Shown one piece after another: positions 10,353 through 18,742 of a stretch of DNA of 64,000 nucleotides. Position 1 is the first letter of the stretch. Every line of letters starts with the position of its first letter. A program made the position numbers and the translations under genes. The stretch covers positions 3,494,001 through 3,558,000 of the forward strand of contig NZ_JAVIZX010000001.1 in the NCBI RefSeq assembly GCF_031453675.1. The letters run 5' to 3'. Under the pieces are notes generated by a model. That model made no database searches. It was not told where the DNA came from and worked only from the letters and a program-made list of their open reading frames with translations. The DNA is from Paracidovorax wautersii (GTDB lineage: Bacteria; Pseudomonadota; Gammaproteobacteria; Burkholderiales; Burkholderiaceae_C).

Positions 10353-10772
10353 TTAATTGCGGCCGCGGTGGCGATCGTCGTCGCGCTCACCGATCAGTTC
10401 GGCCCCCTGGCGCGAGGACAGCGGTGTGTCCTTGTGCCGCTCGCCGCCGTAGTCCAGGCCCAGCGCACGGGCGGAGCCGGAAGCATCCACGGCGCTGATT
10501 GGTCCGGAGACCTGGCTGACCGGGCGTTGCCCGTCATCCGCGGGCGGCACGTTGGCGTACGAGGACAGGTCGCCCCCCGATCCGAATTGGCGCGGCCCTT
10601 CGCCCGTGCCAGGGTTCTCGCCATCGATCTGGTTCTGGCCCCGCGGGTCATCGCGCATGCCGTACTGGTTGAAGTGGCCGCGGTCCTGCATCCGCTCCTG
10701 CAGGTCCGGCTGGTCCGGGGCGTCGGCGGGGTGCTGTGCGGCGTGGGCGGGGCTTGGGGTGGGACGTGACAT
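10353..10772 (-). CDS. Hydrophilic hypothetical protein, probably disordered
   Basis: 139 residues rich in Gly, Asp, Gln, Arg and Pro, with no hydrophobic segment and no recognised domain. The composition (HFNQYGMRDDPRGQNQ near the N-terminus, GERDDDRHRGRN at the end) suggests an intrinsically disordered soluble protein. The ATG at 10772 has AGGAG six bases upstream, so translation is credible; the frame also extends to 10796 without a better site. It converges on the EAL gene and stands alone. Confidence 0.6.
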   Translation of the reverse strand: MSRPTPSPAHAAQHPADAPDQPDLQERMQDRGHFNQYGMRDDPRGQNQIDGENPGTGEGPRQFGSGGDLSSYANVPPADDGQRPVSQVSGPISAVDASGSARALGLDYGGERHKDTPLSSRQGAELIGERDDDRHRGRN

Positions 10773-10945
10773 AGGTTCTCCTGGTGACGCCCCCATGCTG
10801 CGAAGCGGGCCGCGAAGAGGGTGTAGGACGGCGTCCGCGTCCCCTATCGTGCGATCGCCCAGGGAGCCCGTGCCAAGGTTCCTTAGCCCGCGTCCAAGGG
10901 CGCGCCAGGGCTCCTGAATCTGCGGCCCGTCACGCGTGCAGATTT

Positions 10946-10975
10946 GCTATGAAATTAGTAGCTTTCTGCGCAATG
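10946..10975 (-). repeat. Dispersed repeat family 1, short copy
   Basis: GCTATGAAATTAGTAGC forms the AT-rich hairpin and is followed by TTTCTGCGC in place of the usual TGCTTGCGC. The rest of the element is degraded. It lies between the stop of the cytosine deaminase-like gene and the upstream region of the hydrophilic protein gene. Confidence 0.6.
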
Positions 10976-11030
10976 AGGACGGGCGCAAAGGGCCATTTTG
11001 ATGAGATACGCCGATGGCGCGGCGGCCCGA

Positions 11031-12314
11031 TCAGACCGGCCGCTGACGCAGCAGGTTGACGGCGCCGGGCCGTCCAGGCACCGACAGCTGCGCCACGGGC
11101 GCGGGGCTGGCGGCCACCTGCCGGCCTCGGCGCCAGACGGCCAGCCGCGTGGCGCGCAGGCGGATCGCCTCCACCGGGTCTTGCGCATGCAGCAGCACCA
11201 GATCGGCGTGGCAGCCGGGCGCGATGCCGTAGCCTTCCAGGCCCAGCAGCTTTGCCGGGTGGACCGTGACGGCCTCGAAGCACTGGCGCATGGCGCTTTG
11301 GCTGGTCATCTGCGCCACGTGCAGGCCCATGTGGGCCGACTCCAGCATGTCCGCGCTGCCGCCGCCGTACCAGGGGTCCATCACGCAGTCATGCCCGAAA
11401 GCGACCGTGATGCCGGCCCCGAGCAGCTCGGGAACGCGCGTCATGCCGCGGCGCTTGGGGTAGGTGTCGTGCCGGCCCTGCAATGTGATGTTGATCAGCG
11501 GATTGGCCACCACGCCCAACTGCGCCTCGGCCATCAAGGGGATCAGCTTGCTCACGTAGTAATTGTCCATGCTGTGCATGGAGGTGAGGTGCGAGCCCAC
11601 CACCCGGCCGTGCAGGCCCAGCCGCTGCGTCTCGAAGGCCAGCGTTTCCACGTGGCGCGAATGCGGGTCGTCGCTCTCGTCGCAGTGCATGTCCACCCGC
11701 TTGCCGCGCTCGGCCGCCAGTTCGCACAGGATGCGCACGCTCTCCGCGCCCTGGGCCATCGTGCGTTCGAAGTGGGGAATGCCGCCGACCACGTCCACGC
11801 CCAAGTCCAGCGCGCGGGTCAGGTTGGCGAGGCCGCCCGGGCTGCGCAGCACGCCGTCCTGCGGAAAGGCGACGAGCTGCAGGTCGAGGTAGGGCGCCAC
11901 GCGCCGTTTCACCTCCATCAGGGCGTGCACGGGCAGCAGGCTGGGATCGCTGGTGTCCACGTGGCTGCGGATGGCGAGCAGCCCGCGCGCCACGGCCCAG
12001 TCGCAGTAGGCCAGTGCCCGCTCGACGATGGCGCCGTGCTGCAGCGTGGGCTTGAGTTCGCCCCACAGCGCGATGCCTTCCAGCAGCGTGCCGCTCTCGT
12101 TCACCCGCGGCTGGCCGTAGCTGAGGGTGGAGTCCATGTGGAAGTGCGCATCCACGAACGGCGGGCTCAGCAGCAGGCCACCTGCATCCACCGTTTCGTG
12201 CGCGGGCGCGTGCAGCCCTTCGGTCACCTCGGCGATGCGGCCGTCCTGCACTGCCACCGACATGGAGGTGCGGCCGTCGGGGAGGGTGGCGTTGTGGATC
12301 AGCAGATCGAGCAT
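11031..12314 (-). CDS. codA: Cytosine deaminase-like metal-dependent amidohydrolase
   Basis: 427 residues, the length of E. coli CodA, with the same motif order: DAHFHMD (metal HxH), HCDESDD, GSHLTSMH and FGHDCVMDPW near the C-terminus (E. coli has FGHDDVFDPW). The metal-binding and catalytic histidine, glutamate and aspartate positions are present, so deamination of cytosine or a related cyclic amide is likely. Substrate choice within this family varies. The region also encodes a BMP-type importer and uracil phosphoribosyltransferase on the same strand, consistent with pyrimidine salvage, although four other genes intervene. Confidence 0.8.
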   Translation of the reverse strand: MLDLLIHNATLPDGRTSMSVAVQDGRIAEVTEGLHAPAHETVDAGGLLLSPPFVDAHFHMDSTLSYGQPRVNESGTLLEGIALWGELKPTLQHGAIVERALAYCDWAVARGLLAIRSHVDTSDPSLLPVHALMEVKRRVAPYLDLQLVAFPQDGVLRSPGGLANLTRALDLGVDVVGGIPHFERTMAQGAESVRILCELAAERGKRVDMHCDESDDPHSRHVETLAFETQRLGLHGRVVGSHLTSMHSMDNYYVSKLIPLMAEAQLGVVANPLINITLQGRHDTYPKRRGMTRVPELLGAGITVAFGHDCVMDPWYGGGSADMLESAHMGLHVAQMTSQSAMRQCFEAVTVHPAKLLGLEGYGIAPGCHADLVLLHAQDPVEAIRLRATRLAVWRRGRQVAASPAPVAQLSVPGRPGAVNLLRQRPV

Positions 12315-12466
12315 GGGGTCACCGGAGTTCGTGTAGGGGGCAATTTGGGGCAGGCGTTAGGCAGTACGTACCCGACCGCATATTCTGGGCCAGGCAACGT
12401 ACGTGGCCGTTCACCGCCGGTACAACGCCCCACTTCAGGCCGGGAACGACTGCAGCGGCTGCAGAA

Positions 12467-13033
12467 TCACCTCGGTGCTCGCTGGCGTTTTACTCGCAGT
12501 GGCTTAAACCGGGCGCATGACCTTTTCGAACAGGAACGCATCATTGTTGTCCCCCGGCAGATCGTCCTGCTCGGGCTGGCCAGGGTCCGGATGGTGCGGG
12601 TTGAAGACTCGATGATGCTGAAGCCGCACTTGTTCACGTAGAAGTGGATGTTGCGCTTCTCAAAGTAGGGGGTGTGCGTCCGCCAGGTGAGGGTTTCGGG
12701 GTACTTCTGCTCGATGGCTCGCCAGGCTTGGCCGCCGATGCCGCGGCCTTCTTCGCCCACTTTCAGAAAGAAGAGATCGAGCGTGTTGTTGTGGGTGGGG
12801 TGGATGCTGAGCACGGCACCGCCGACCTTCCGGCCGTTGCGGAGTATGCGCAGCGCCACGGCGTTCGGGGCATGCATCGCGCTGTCGAGGGAATGGTCGG
12901 ATGGGATCGGCCCGTCCGGCTGCGCTCCGAAGGCGTCGGCCACCGCAACGGCGAAAGCGCTCTGCAGTTCTGCTTTGAAATTGGCCACGTCAGCGGGTTG
13001 CACGACCGCCAGGGTGATGGAATCTCCGGTCAT
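12467..13033 (-). pseudogene. GNAT acetyltransferase with a 3' frameshift
   Basis: The first part reads as a GNAT acetyltransferase ([18 protein letters not shown] is the acetyl-CoA loop; [12 protein letters not shown] is the final strand). After GFSIIE the open frame turns into an arginine/serine-rich tail. Shifting by one base near 12604-12610 restores a plausible ending, [18 protein letters not shown] then [13 protein letters not shown], stopping at 12504. One missing T in GAGTTCTTCAAC explains it. The intact gene would be about 176 residues. The damage lies after the catalytic core, so partial function is possible; a sequencing error is the alternative. Confidence 0.7.
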
Positions 13034-13499
13034 GGCGGCGTGTATATCACCAACGGAACGCCACGCGGCGCTTGCTCCTGCTCCACCCGGCAGTCTCGCG
13101 ATAATTCCCCCCAAGCAATTCGCCTACACCATCCTCTACGTCCAGGACGTCGCCCGGTCCATCGCTTTCTACGAAGCCGCCTTCGGCCTGCAGCGCCGCT
13201 TTGTGCATGACGGTGGCGACTATGGCGAGCTGGAAACGGGAGCCACCACCCTGGCGTTTTCGTCCCACCAGCTCATGGCGCAGCTGGGCAAGAACCCGCG
13301 GCGCGCCAGCGCCGATGCGCCCAGTTTCGAGATCGCGCTGACGACGGACGACGTGCCTGCCGCGCTGGCGCGCGCCGTGGCCGCCGGCGCCCGGCAGGTG
13401 CGTGCGCCGGAGAAGATGCCCTGGGGCCAGACCATTGCCTATGTGGAAGATGGCGACGGAGTGCTGGTGGAGTTGTGCACGCCGGTGCGGCCGGCCTGA
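13032..13499 (+). CDS. VOC-family (glyoxalase/bleomycin-resistance-like) protein
   Basis: A vicinal oxygen chelate protein with two beta-alpha-beta-beta-beta modules: [20 protein letters not shown] opens the first, and [20 protein letters not shown] closes the second. The conserved core starts about 27 residues after the only upstream in-frame ATG (13032). Relatives begin directly at the core, so the true start may be a non-ATG codon near 13110. If 13032 is used, its ATG overlaps the start codon of the divergent acetyltransferase in the shared CATG. Substrate unknown. Confidence 0.75.
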   Translation: MAACISPTERHAALAPAPPGSLAIIPPKQFAYTILYVQDVARSIAFYEAAFGLQRRFVHDGGDYGELETGATTLAFSSHQLMAQLGKNPRRASADAPSFEIALTTDDVPAALARAVAAGARQVRAPEKMPWGQTIAYVEDGDGVLVELCTPVRPA

Positions 13500-13519
13500 G
13501 ATCGCTCGCGCAGGGTGGC

Positions 13520-14173
13520 TCAGGCAGCTGCGGTTGGCCCTGCCCAGTCAGTGCGCGCCAGGCGGTAGAGGACATGCGGCCGCACCGCATGGCCCTCGGG
13601 CACGGACGGGTGCTCGAACGCCTCCGTGGGTGATTCGATCATGCCCAGGCGTTCCATCACCGCGCGCGAGCGGTGGTTGCGCTGCGCGGTGAAGGCCACG
13701 ATGTCATGAAAGCCCAGTGCATCGAAGCCCGCCCGCAGCGCCAGCCGCGCTCCCTCGGTAGCCAGCCCTTGGCCCCAGAACGGCCGCGCGAGCCGCCAGC
13801 CGATCTCCACGCAGGGTGCGAACGGCAATGGTGCCGTGGGCCGGTTCAATCCGACGAAGCCCATGAAGGCTCCTTTGGCGATGCCTTCGCTGTCCGTGCG
13901 TTCCACGAACTCGGCCGCCCAGAAACCCCAGCCTTGCCGGTCGATCAGCGCTTCGATGCGGTCGGCCAGGGCATCGCTTTCGGCGCGGTCCAGCGGTGCC
14001 GGAAAGTGCTCCATGACCTCGGGGTCGGCATTCAGCGCAGCGAACGGCGCGCGGTCCGCGGGCATCCATTGGCGCAGGCGCACGCGGGGCGAGCGCAGCA
14101 GGGCGGGATCGATGGAGGCGGGATTTGCTGGAATGGGGGCCGGGGCGGCAGGGTCTTGTCGTGCGGTCGGCAT
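13520..14173 (-). CDS. RimJ/RimL-type GNAT acetyltransferase
   Basis: 217 residues. After a ~27-residue Ala/Pro-rich lead the protein follows the RimJ/RimL pattern: RLRQWMPADRAPFAALNADP, then IGWRLARPFWGQGLATEG (acetyl-CoA pyrophosphate loop), then VAFTAQRNHRSRAVMERLGM. Such enzymes N-acetylate protein N-termini or small molecules; the substrate cannot be inferred. It converges with the VOC gene and lies downstream of the ABC permease operon on the same strand, with 57 bases between. Confidence 0.85.
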   Translation of the reverse strand: MPTARQDPAAPAPIPANPASIDPALLRSPRVRLRQWMPADRAPFAALNADPEVMEHFPAPLDRAESDALADRIEALIDRQGWGFWAAEFVERTDSEGIAKGAFMGFVGLNRPTAPLPFAPCVEIGWRLARPFWGQGLATEGARLALRAGFDALGFHDIVAFTAQRNHRSRAVMERLGMIESPTEAFEHPSVPEGHAVRPHVLYRLARTDWAGPTAAA

Positions 14174-14230
14174 CTGCCGATAGTAGTGCGCCGCGTTGCC
14201 GTAGGGGGAAGGCTAGCCGTACGCCGGCTC

Positions 14231-15154
14231 TTACCGCTCGCCCTTGCGGTAGGGCTTCATCAGCGCCTGCGGATAAGCAGCCTTGCGGGCCACCAGCACC
14301 AGCGCCAGGATGGAGAGCAGGTAGGGCAGCATCAAATACACCTGGTAGGGCAGCCAGGCGCCGCCCGCCTGCTGCAGGCGCAGCTGCAGTGCATCGAAGA
14401 ACGCGAAGAGCAGCGCACCCAGCAGGGCCTTGCCCGGCCGCCAGGAGGCGAACACGACCAGGGCCACGCAGATCCAGCCGCGGCCGTTCACCATGTTGAA
14501 GAAGAAGGCGTTGAACGCCGACAGCGTGAGAAAGCTGCCGGCCACGCCCATCAGGGCCGAGCCGGCGACGATGGCGCCCGTGCGCGTGGCCGCGACCGAG
14601 ATGCCCTGGCCTTCGGCCGCCTGCGGGTTCTCTCCCACCATGCGCACGGCCAGCCCCAGCGGCGTGCGGTACAGGGCCCAGGCCAGCAGCGGCACCAGCG
14701 CCAGCGCCAGCAGCGTGAGCGGCGTCTGCGCCGAGAGCAGCGGCACGGGCAGCCAGTCCATGGGCGCGAAGGGCGTGATCGTGGGCGGCGTGTTCACCTT
14801 AGGGAAGCCCACGCGGTAGCCGTAGTAGCTCAGTGCCGTGGCCAGCAGCGTGATGCCCAGCCCCGAGACGTGCTGCGACAGTGCCAGCCCCACGGTGAGC
14901 CAGGCATGGAGCAGACCGAAGACGCCGCCGGTGAGGGCCGCTACCAGCACGCCCGCCCACAGGCCGTAGCCGGCATATACCGTGAGCCAGCCGGCAAAAG
15001 CGCCCGCGACCATGATCCCTTCGATGCCCAGGTTGAGCACCCCGGCGCGCTCGCACAGCAGCACGCCCAGCGTGCCCAGGATGAGGGGCGTCGCCACGCG
15101 CAGCGTGGCGATCCAGAACGCGCTGTTGCTGAGAATGTCGAGCAGTTCGGTCAT
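14231..15154 (-). CDS. ABC transporter permease, BMP/nucleoside type, second subunit
   Basis: 307 residues, almost entirely membrane helices, in the BPD_transp_2 permease family. The motif ERAGVLNLGIEGIMVAGAF is the signature of the short permease of nucleoside/nucleobase importers (NupQ/YufQ type). It completes a full importer with the ATPase, first permease and BMP receptor upstream. A family 1 repeat and about 190 bases separate it from the first permease, unusual for subunits of one transporter. Confidence 0.88.
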   Translation of the reverse strand: MTELLDILSNSAFWIATLRVATPLILGTLGVLLCERAGVLNLGIEGIMVAGAFAGWLTVYAGYGLWAGVLVAALTGGVFGLLHAWLTVGLALSQHVSGLGITLLATALSYYGYRVGFPKVNTPPTITPFAPMDWLPVPLLSAQTPLTLLALALVPLLAWALYRTPLGLAVRMVGENPQAAEGQGISVAATRTGAIVAGSALMGVAGSFLTLSAFNAFFFNMVNGRGWICVALVVFASWRPGKALLGALLFAFFDALQLRLQQAGGAWLPYQVYLMLPYLLSILALVLVARKAAYPQALMKPYRKGER

Positions 15155-15158
15155 CAGG

Positions 15159-15213
15159 TCACTATGAATTCAGTAGCTGCTTGCGCTTTGTGGATAAGCG
15201 CTGGAGGCCCATT
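15159..15213 (-). repeat. Dispersed repeat family 1, full copy inside an ABC operon
   Basis: ACTATGAATTCAGTAGCTGC is followed by TTGCGCTTTGTGGATAAGCG and CTGGAGGCCC. Both hairpins are recognisable (CTATGAATTCAGTAG, and GCGCTTTGTGGATAAGCGC). It lies just upstream of the second permease gene and downstream of the first. Confidence 0.8.
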
Positions 15214-15344
15214 GGGCTTGAAGTGTGCGACGGCGACGGCGTGTGCCGCGCTCTTGTCGAAGCGTTGGGACGGCGTTGCCAGGCCGCTGTGGCGTCCCTC
15301 TCCCGCAGGCGAGGGGCAAGACGCGAAGCCGCTCAGGGAGTGAT

Positions 15345-16403
15345 TCATTTCCTGATGCGGTACTGCGTCAGCAGTCCGGCCACCAGCACGGCGATCAGCG
15401 AGGCGGCGACGATCACGTCCGCGATATACGTCGGCACGCCGATGGCGCGGCTCATGCTGTCCGCGCCCACCAGTACGCCCGCCACGAAGATGCCCGCCGC
15501 CACCACGCCCAGCGGATGCAGCCCGGCCAGCATGGCGATCACGATGCCGCTGTAGCCATAGCCGGGCGACATGTCCAGCGTGACGTAGCCGGTGCGGCCC
15601 GCCACTTCGATGGCGCCCGCCAGCCCCGCCAGCCCGCCCGAGAGCAGGGCTACCAGCACCACGGTGCGTGTGACCGGCACGCCGGCGAAGGCCGCGGCGC
15701 GTGGATTGGCACCGGCCGCGCGGATGTCGAAGCCCGGCACCGTGCGCGCCAGCAGCGCCCACAGCAGCACGGCCAGTCCCACGGCAAACAGCAGCCCGGT
15801 GTGCAGGCGCGAGCCCGGGACCAGCCGCCACAGTTCCAGGTCACCCTGCAACGCCACGCTCTGCGGCCAGCCCAGTGCCAGCGGGTCCTTCATGGGCCCG
15901 TCCAGCAGGGCCGACACCAGCAGCAGCATCACGAAGTTGAGCAGCAGCGTGGTCACCACTTCGTCCACGCCCAGGCGCGCCTTCATCAGCGCCGGGCCCA
16001 GCAGCAATGCGGCGCCTGCCAGCGCGGCAGCCAGCAGCATCAGCGGGAACAGCACCCAGGGCGACCATTCCAGGCCGGTGCCGCCGTGCAGGCCACCCAC
16101 GGCCACGGCGGCGATGGCGCCCGCATACAGCTGCCCTTCGGCGCCGATGTTGAACAGCCGCGCCCGGAAGGCCACGGCCGCGGCCAGCCCGGTCAGGATG
16201 AGCGGCGTCGCCCGCGTCAGCGTCTCGGTCAGCGCGAAGACCGAGCCGAACGCACCCTGGGCCAGCAGCGCATACGTCTGGCCGACCGGTGCGCCGGCCC
16301 ACAGCACCAGCAGGCTGCTGACCAGCAGCGTGAAGACGATGGCACCCAGCGGGGCCGCCACATAGGCGGCGGCCGAGGGGCGGTTGCGTTTTTCGAGTCT
16401 CAT
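15345..16403 (-). CDS. ABC transporter permease, BMP/nucleoside type, first subunit
   Basis: 352 residues with about nine hydrophobic helices. Conserved permease motifs include RLFNIGAEGQLYAGAIAA, LLLNFVMLLLVSALLDG and ANPRAAAFAGVPV. It is the larger permease of a BMP-type (nucleoside or nucleobase) importer. The ATG at 16403 overlaps the ATPase stop codon in ATGA, so the two are translationally coupled; the longer open frame to 17702 merely runs through the ATPase gene in another phase. Confidence 0.88.
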   Translation of the reverse strand: MRLEKRNRPSAAAYVAAPLGAIVFTLLVSSLLVLWAGAPVGQTYALLAQGAFGSVFALTETLTRATPLILTGLAAAVAFRARLFNIGAEGQLYAGAIAAVAVGGLHGGTGLEWSPWVLFPLMLLAAALAGAALLLGPALMKARLGVDEVVTTLLLNFVMLLLVSALLDGPMKDPLALGWPQSVALQGDLELWRLVPGSRLHTGLLFAVGLAVLLWALLARTVPGFDIRAAGANPRAAAFAGVPVTRTVVLVALLSGGLAGLAGAIEVAGRTGYVTLDMSPGYGYSGIVIAMLAGLHPLGVVAAGIFVAGVLVGADSMSRAIGVPTYIADVIVAASLIAVLVAGLLTQYRIRK

Positions 16404-18025
16404 GCGCAGGCCTTCGCCACAGGGGTTGCGGCCGGTTCGATGGGAGATGCCGCGGCGCCGGCCATGGCCAGCCCGATGGCCTCGCGGGTCCACTGCGCGG
16501 CGGGCAGGGCTGCAGTCAGGTGCCCGCCGTGCATCACCGCCACCCGGTCGCCCAGGGCCAGCACTTCGTCCAGGTCGTCGGAGATCAGGAGGACGGCCGC
16601 CCCGGCGTCGCGCGCCGCAATAAGCTGTTGCTGCACGAAGGTGACGGCGCCGATGTCCAGGCCCCAGGTGGGCTGGTGGGCGACGATGAGGTCCGGAGCC
16701 GCAGCACCCCCCGCCGCGGAGCCGGTCCCGGGCGGCATCAGCGCGCGGCCCAGGATCAGCTTCTGCATGTTGCCGCCGGACAGCGACCGCGCCGGGCTGT
16801 CCAGCCCGCCGCCGCGCACATCGAAGGTTTCCGCGATGTGCCGCGCATGGGCACGGGCTGCGCCGCGCTTGATCCAGAAGCCGGAAAACCAGGGGTGCGA
16901 AAACCAGCGGCTCGACAGGCGCTCGGACACCGCGTTCTCCCACACGGGCAGGTCGCCCACCACCCCTACGGCATGCCGGTCTTCGGGAATGCGCGCCACG
17001 CCCCGGGCCACCAGGGCCTGGGGGCGGGCGATGAGCGGCTGGCCGCGCAATGTGGCCCGGCCCGAGGACGGCGTGCGAACGCCGCAGAGCACGTCGGCCA
17101 GCGCCACCTGGCCGTTGCCAGAGACACCGGCGATCGCCACGATCTCGCCAGCGTGCAAGGCCAGGTCCACGCCGTGCAAGGCGTCGCGGGCGTTGCCGCC
17201 GCCAGCGCCGCGCGCGGTTGCGGGCGGCTGGGTGCTCACGCGCTCCAGCACGCAGACGGGCGCACCAACGGCGCCTGCAGGGCGGCGCTGCGCGGCCTCG
17301 ACGGCATGGCCCACCATCCACTGCGCCAGCTGCGCCTGGGTGGTGCCCGCGGCCGGCGCCTCGGCCACGAGCCGGCCCTGGCGCAGCACGGCCACGCGAT
17401 GCGACACGCGCAGCACCTCGCCCAGCTTGTGGCTGATGAAGATGATCGACAGGCCCTCGGCCACCATGTGCGAGAGCGTGGCGAAGAGGGCTTCGCTCTC
17501 CTGCGGCGTAAGCACGGCCGTGGGTTCGTCCAGGATGAGGATGCGGGCGCCGCGGTACAGCGCCTTGAGGATCTCCACGCGCTGGCGCTCGCCCACGGAA
17601 AGATCGCCGACGCGCGCCTCCGGCGCCACCGGCAGGCCAAAGCGCTGAGACACGGCCAGCAGCCGGTCGCGTGCCGCGCCGCGGCGCGAGAACGGCTGCC
17701 ACAGCGGTTCGCTGCCCAGCAGCACGTTGTCGAGCACGCTCAGGTTGTCCGCCAGCGTGAAGTGCTGGTGCACCATGCCGATGCCCGCCGCCAGCGCCGC
17801 GCGGGGCTGGCCCGGCGGCAGCGGCTGGCCGAACGCCTCGATGTGGCCCGCGTCCGCCACGTAGTGGCCGAAGAGGATGGACATCAGCGTGGACTTGCCC
17901 GCGCCGTTCTCGCCCAGCAAGGCCAGCACCTCGCCGCGTGCCAGCGTGAGCGATATGCCGTCGTTGGCCACCAGCGCGCCGAAGCGTTTGGTGATGCCTT
18001 CCAGGCGGAGGACGGGCTCGTTCAT
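16400..18025 (-). CDS. ABC transporter ATP-binding protein with two ATPase domains
   Basis: 541 residues with two fused nucleotide-binding domains, as in sugar and nucleoside importers of the RbsA/NupO type. Domain 1 has Walker A GENGAGKS, signature LSVGERQR and Walker B ILILDEP. Domain 2 has a weakened Walker A (AGVSGNGQVALADVL) and signature LSGGNMQKLILGRAL, a usual asymmetry in this class. The ATG at 18025 overlaps the stop of the preceding hydrolase gene by four bases, and its own stop overlaps the next permease start. Confidence 0.92.
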   Translation of the reverse strand: MNEPVLRLEGITKRFGALVANDGISLTLARGEVLALLGENGAGKSTLMSILFGHYVADAGHIEAFGQPLPPGQPRAALAAGIGMVHQHFTLADNLSVLDNVLLGSEPLWQPFSRRGAARDRLLAVSQRFGLPVAPEARVGDLSVGERQRVEILKALYRGARILILDEPTAVLTPQESEALFATLSHMVAEGLSIIFISHKLGEVLRVSHRVAVLRQGRLVAEAPAAGTTQAQLAQWMVGHAVEAAQRRPAGAVGAPVCVLERVSTQPPATARGAGGGNARDALHGVDLALHAGEIVAIAGVSGNGQVALADVLCGVRTPSSGRATLRGQPLIARPQALVARGVARIPEDRHAVGVVGDLPVWENAVSERLSSRWFSHPWFSGFWIKRGAARAHARHIAETFDVRGGGLDSPARSLSGGNMQKLILGRALMPPGTGSAAGGAAAPDLIVAHQPTWGLDIGAVTFVQQQLIAARDAGAAVLLISDDLDEVLALGDRVAVMHGGHLTAALPAAQWTREAIGLAMAGAAASPIEPAATPVAKACA

Positions 18026-18741
18026 GCGGTGGCGGCGGAGTTCAGGGAGCGGCAGAACTGCGCGATGGCCTGCGCGCAGCGCTCGGGTGCGGCCTGCAGC
18101 AGGCCGTGGGGGCCGGGCAGGTCGAGGGTCTGCAGTCCCGGCTGGGCCCGCGCCATGGCCTGCGCGGCCGAGCGGGGAACCAGCCGGTCGTCCCGCGCCG
18201 TCAAGGCCAGCATGGGCAGTTGGACGGCGCTCAACTGGTCCATCACGTCGACCCGCGCGACGGCCCGCATCCGCTGCGCCAGCACCTGCGGTGCGACCTG
18301 GCGCAAGGCCTGGTCCAGCCGTTGCCGCAGCGGCCGGGTGGCATAGGCGCCGAGCAGGGCCGTGCCGAGGAGGCCGGCGGCCCAGGAGCGCGTGGCGAGC
18401 CAGGCCATGGCAGGGGCCGCAGGCGCGTGCAATGCCGTCAGCAGGGCGCTGGGACTGCGCGCGAACGTGCAGCACAGGATCAAGCCTTGCAGCTGCGGCG
18501 GGGGATCGACCGCTATGGCAATCGTCAGGGGGCCGGAGAACGATTCGCCGAGCAGGACGAACGGCTCCTGGGGCAGGCGAGGGCGGAGCCAGCGTTCGAG
18601 CTGCGCGTAATCGAGAGGCTCGTCCACTGGATAGCGCATGCGGTGCACGGTAACGGCCTGGCCCAGCGCATGCTCCAGGGGAGCGAACAACTCGCCCGTT
18701 CCATCCATCCCCGGAAGCAGCACCAGATGCAAGGCCGTCAC
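18022..18741 (-). CDS. Alpha/beta hydrolase within the BMP importer operon
   Basis: 239 residues with an alpha/beta-hydrolase fold: oxyanion stretch LLPGMDGTGELFAPL, nucleophile elbow GESFSG, acid region LALTARDDRLVP and a late histidine in LPGPHGLLQAA. It is squeezed between the BMP receptor (one base before its start codon) and the ATPase (four-base overlap). It must be co-translated with the importer, which suggests a job on the imported compound, perhaps hydrolysis of an ester or amide. The substrate is unknown. Confidence 0.85.
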   Translation of the reverse strand: MTALHLVLLPGMDGTGELFAPLEHALGQAVTVHRMRYPVDEPLDYAQLERWLRPRLPQEPFVLLGESFSGPLTIAIAVDPPPQLQGLILCCTFARSPSALLTALHAPAAPAMAWLATRSWAAGLLGTALLGAYATRPLRQRLDQALRQVAPQVLAQRMRAVARVDVMDQLSAVQLPMLALTARDDRLVPRSAAQAMARAQPGLQTLDLPGPHGLLQAAPERCAQAIAQFCRSLNSAATA

Positions 18742-18742
18742 A

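Noticed and set aside
15225-17648. An 807-codon open frame on the plus strand
   Set aside because: It mirrors the ABC permease and ATPase genes, whose own frames carry clear transporter motifs. Its product is low-complexity.
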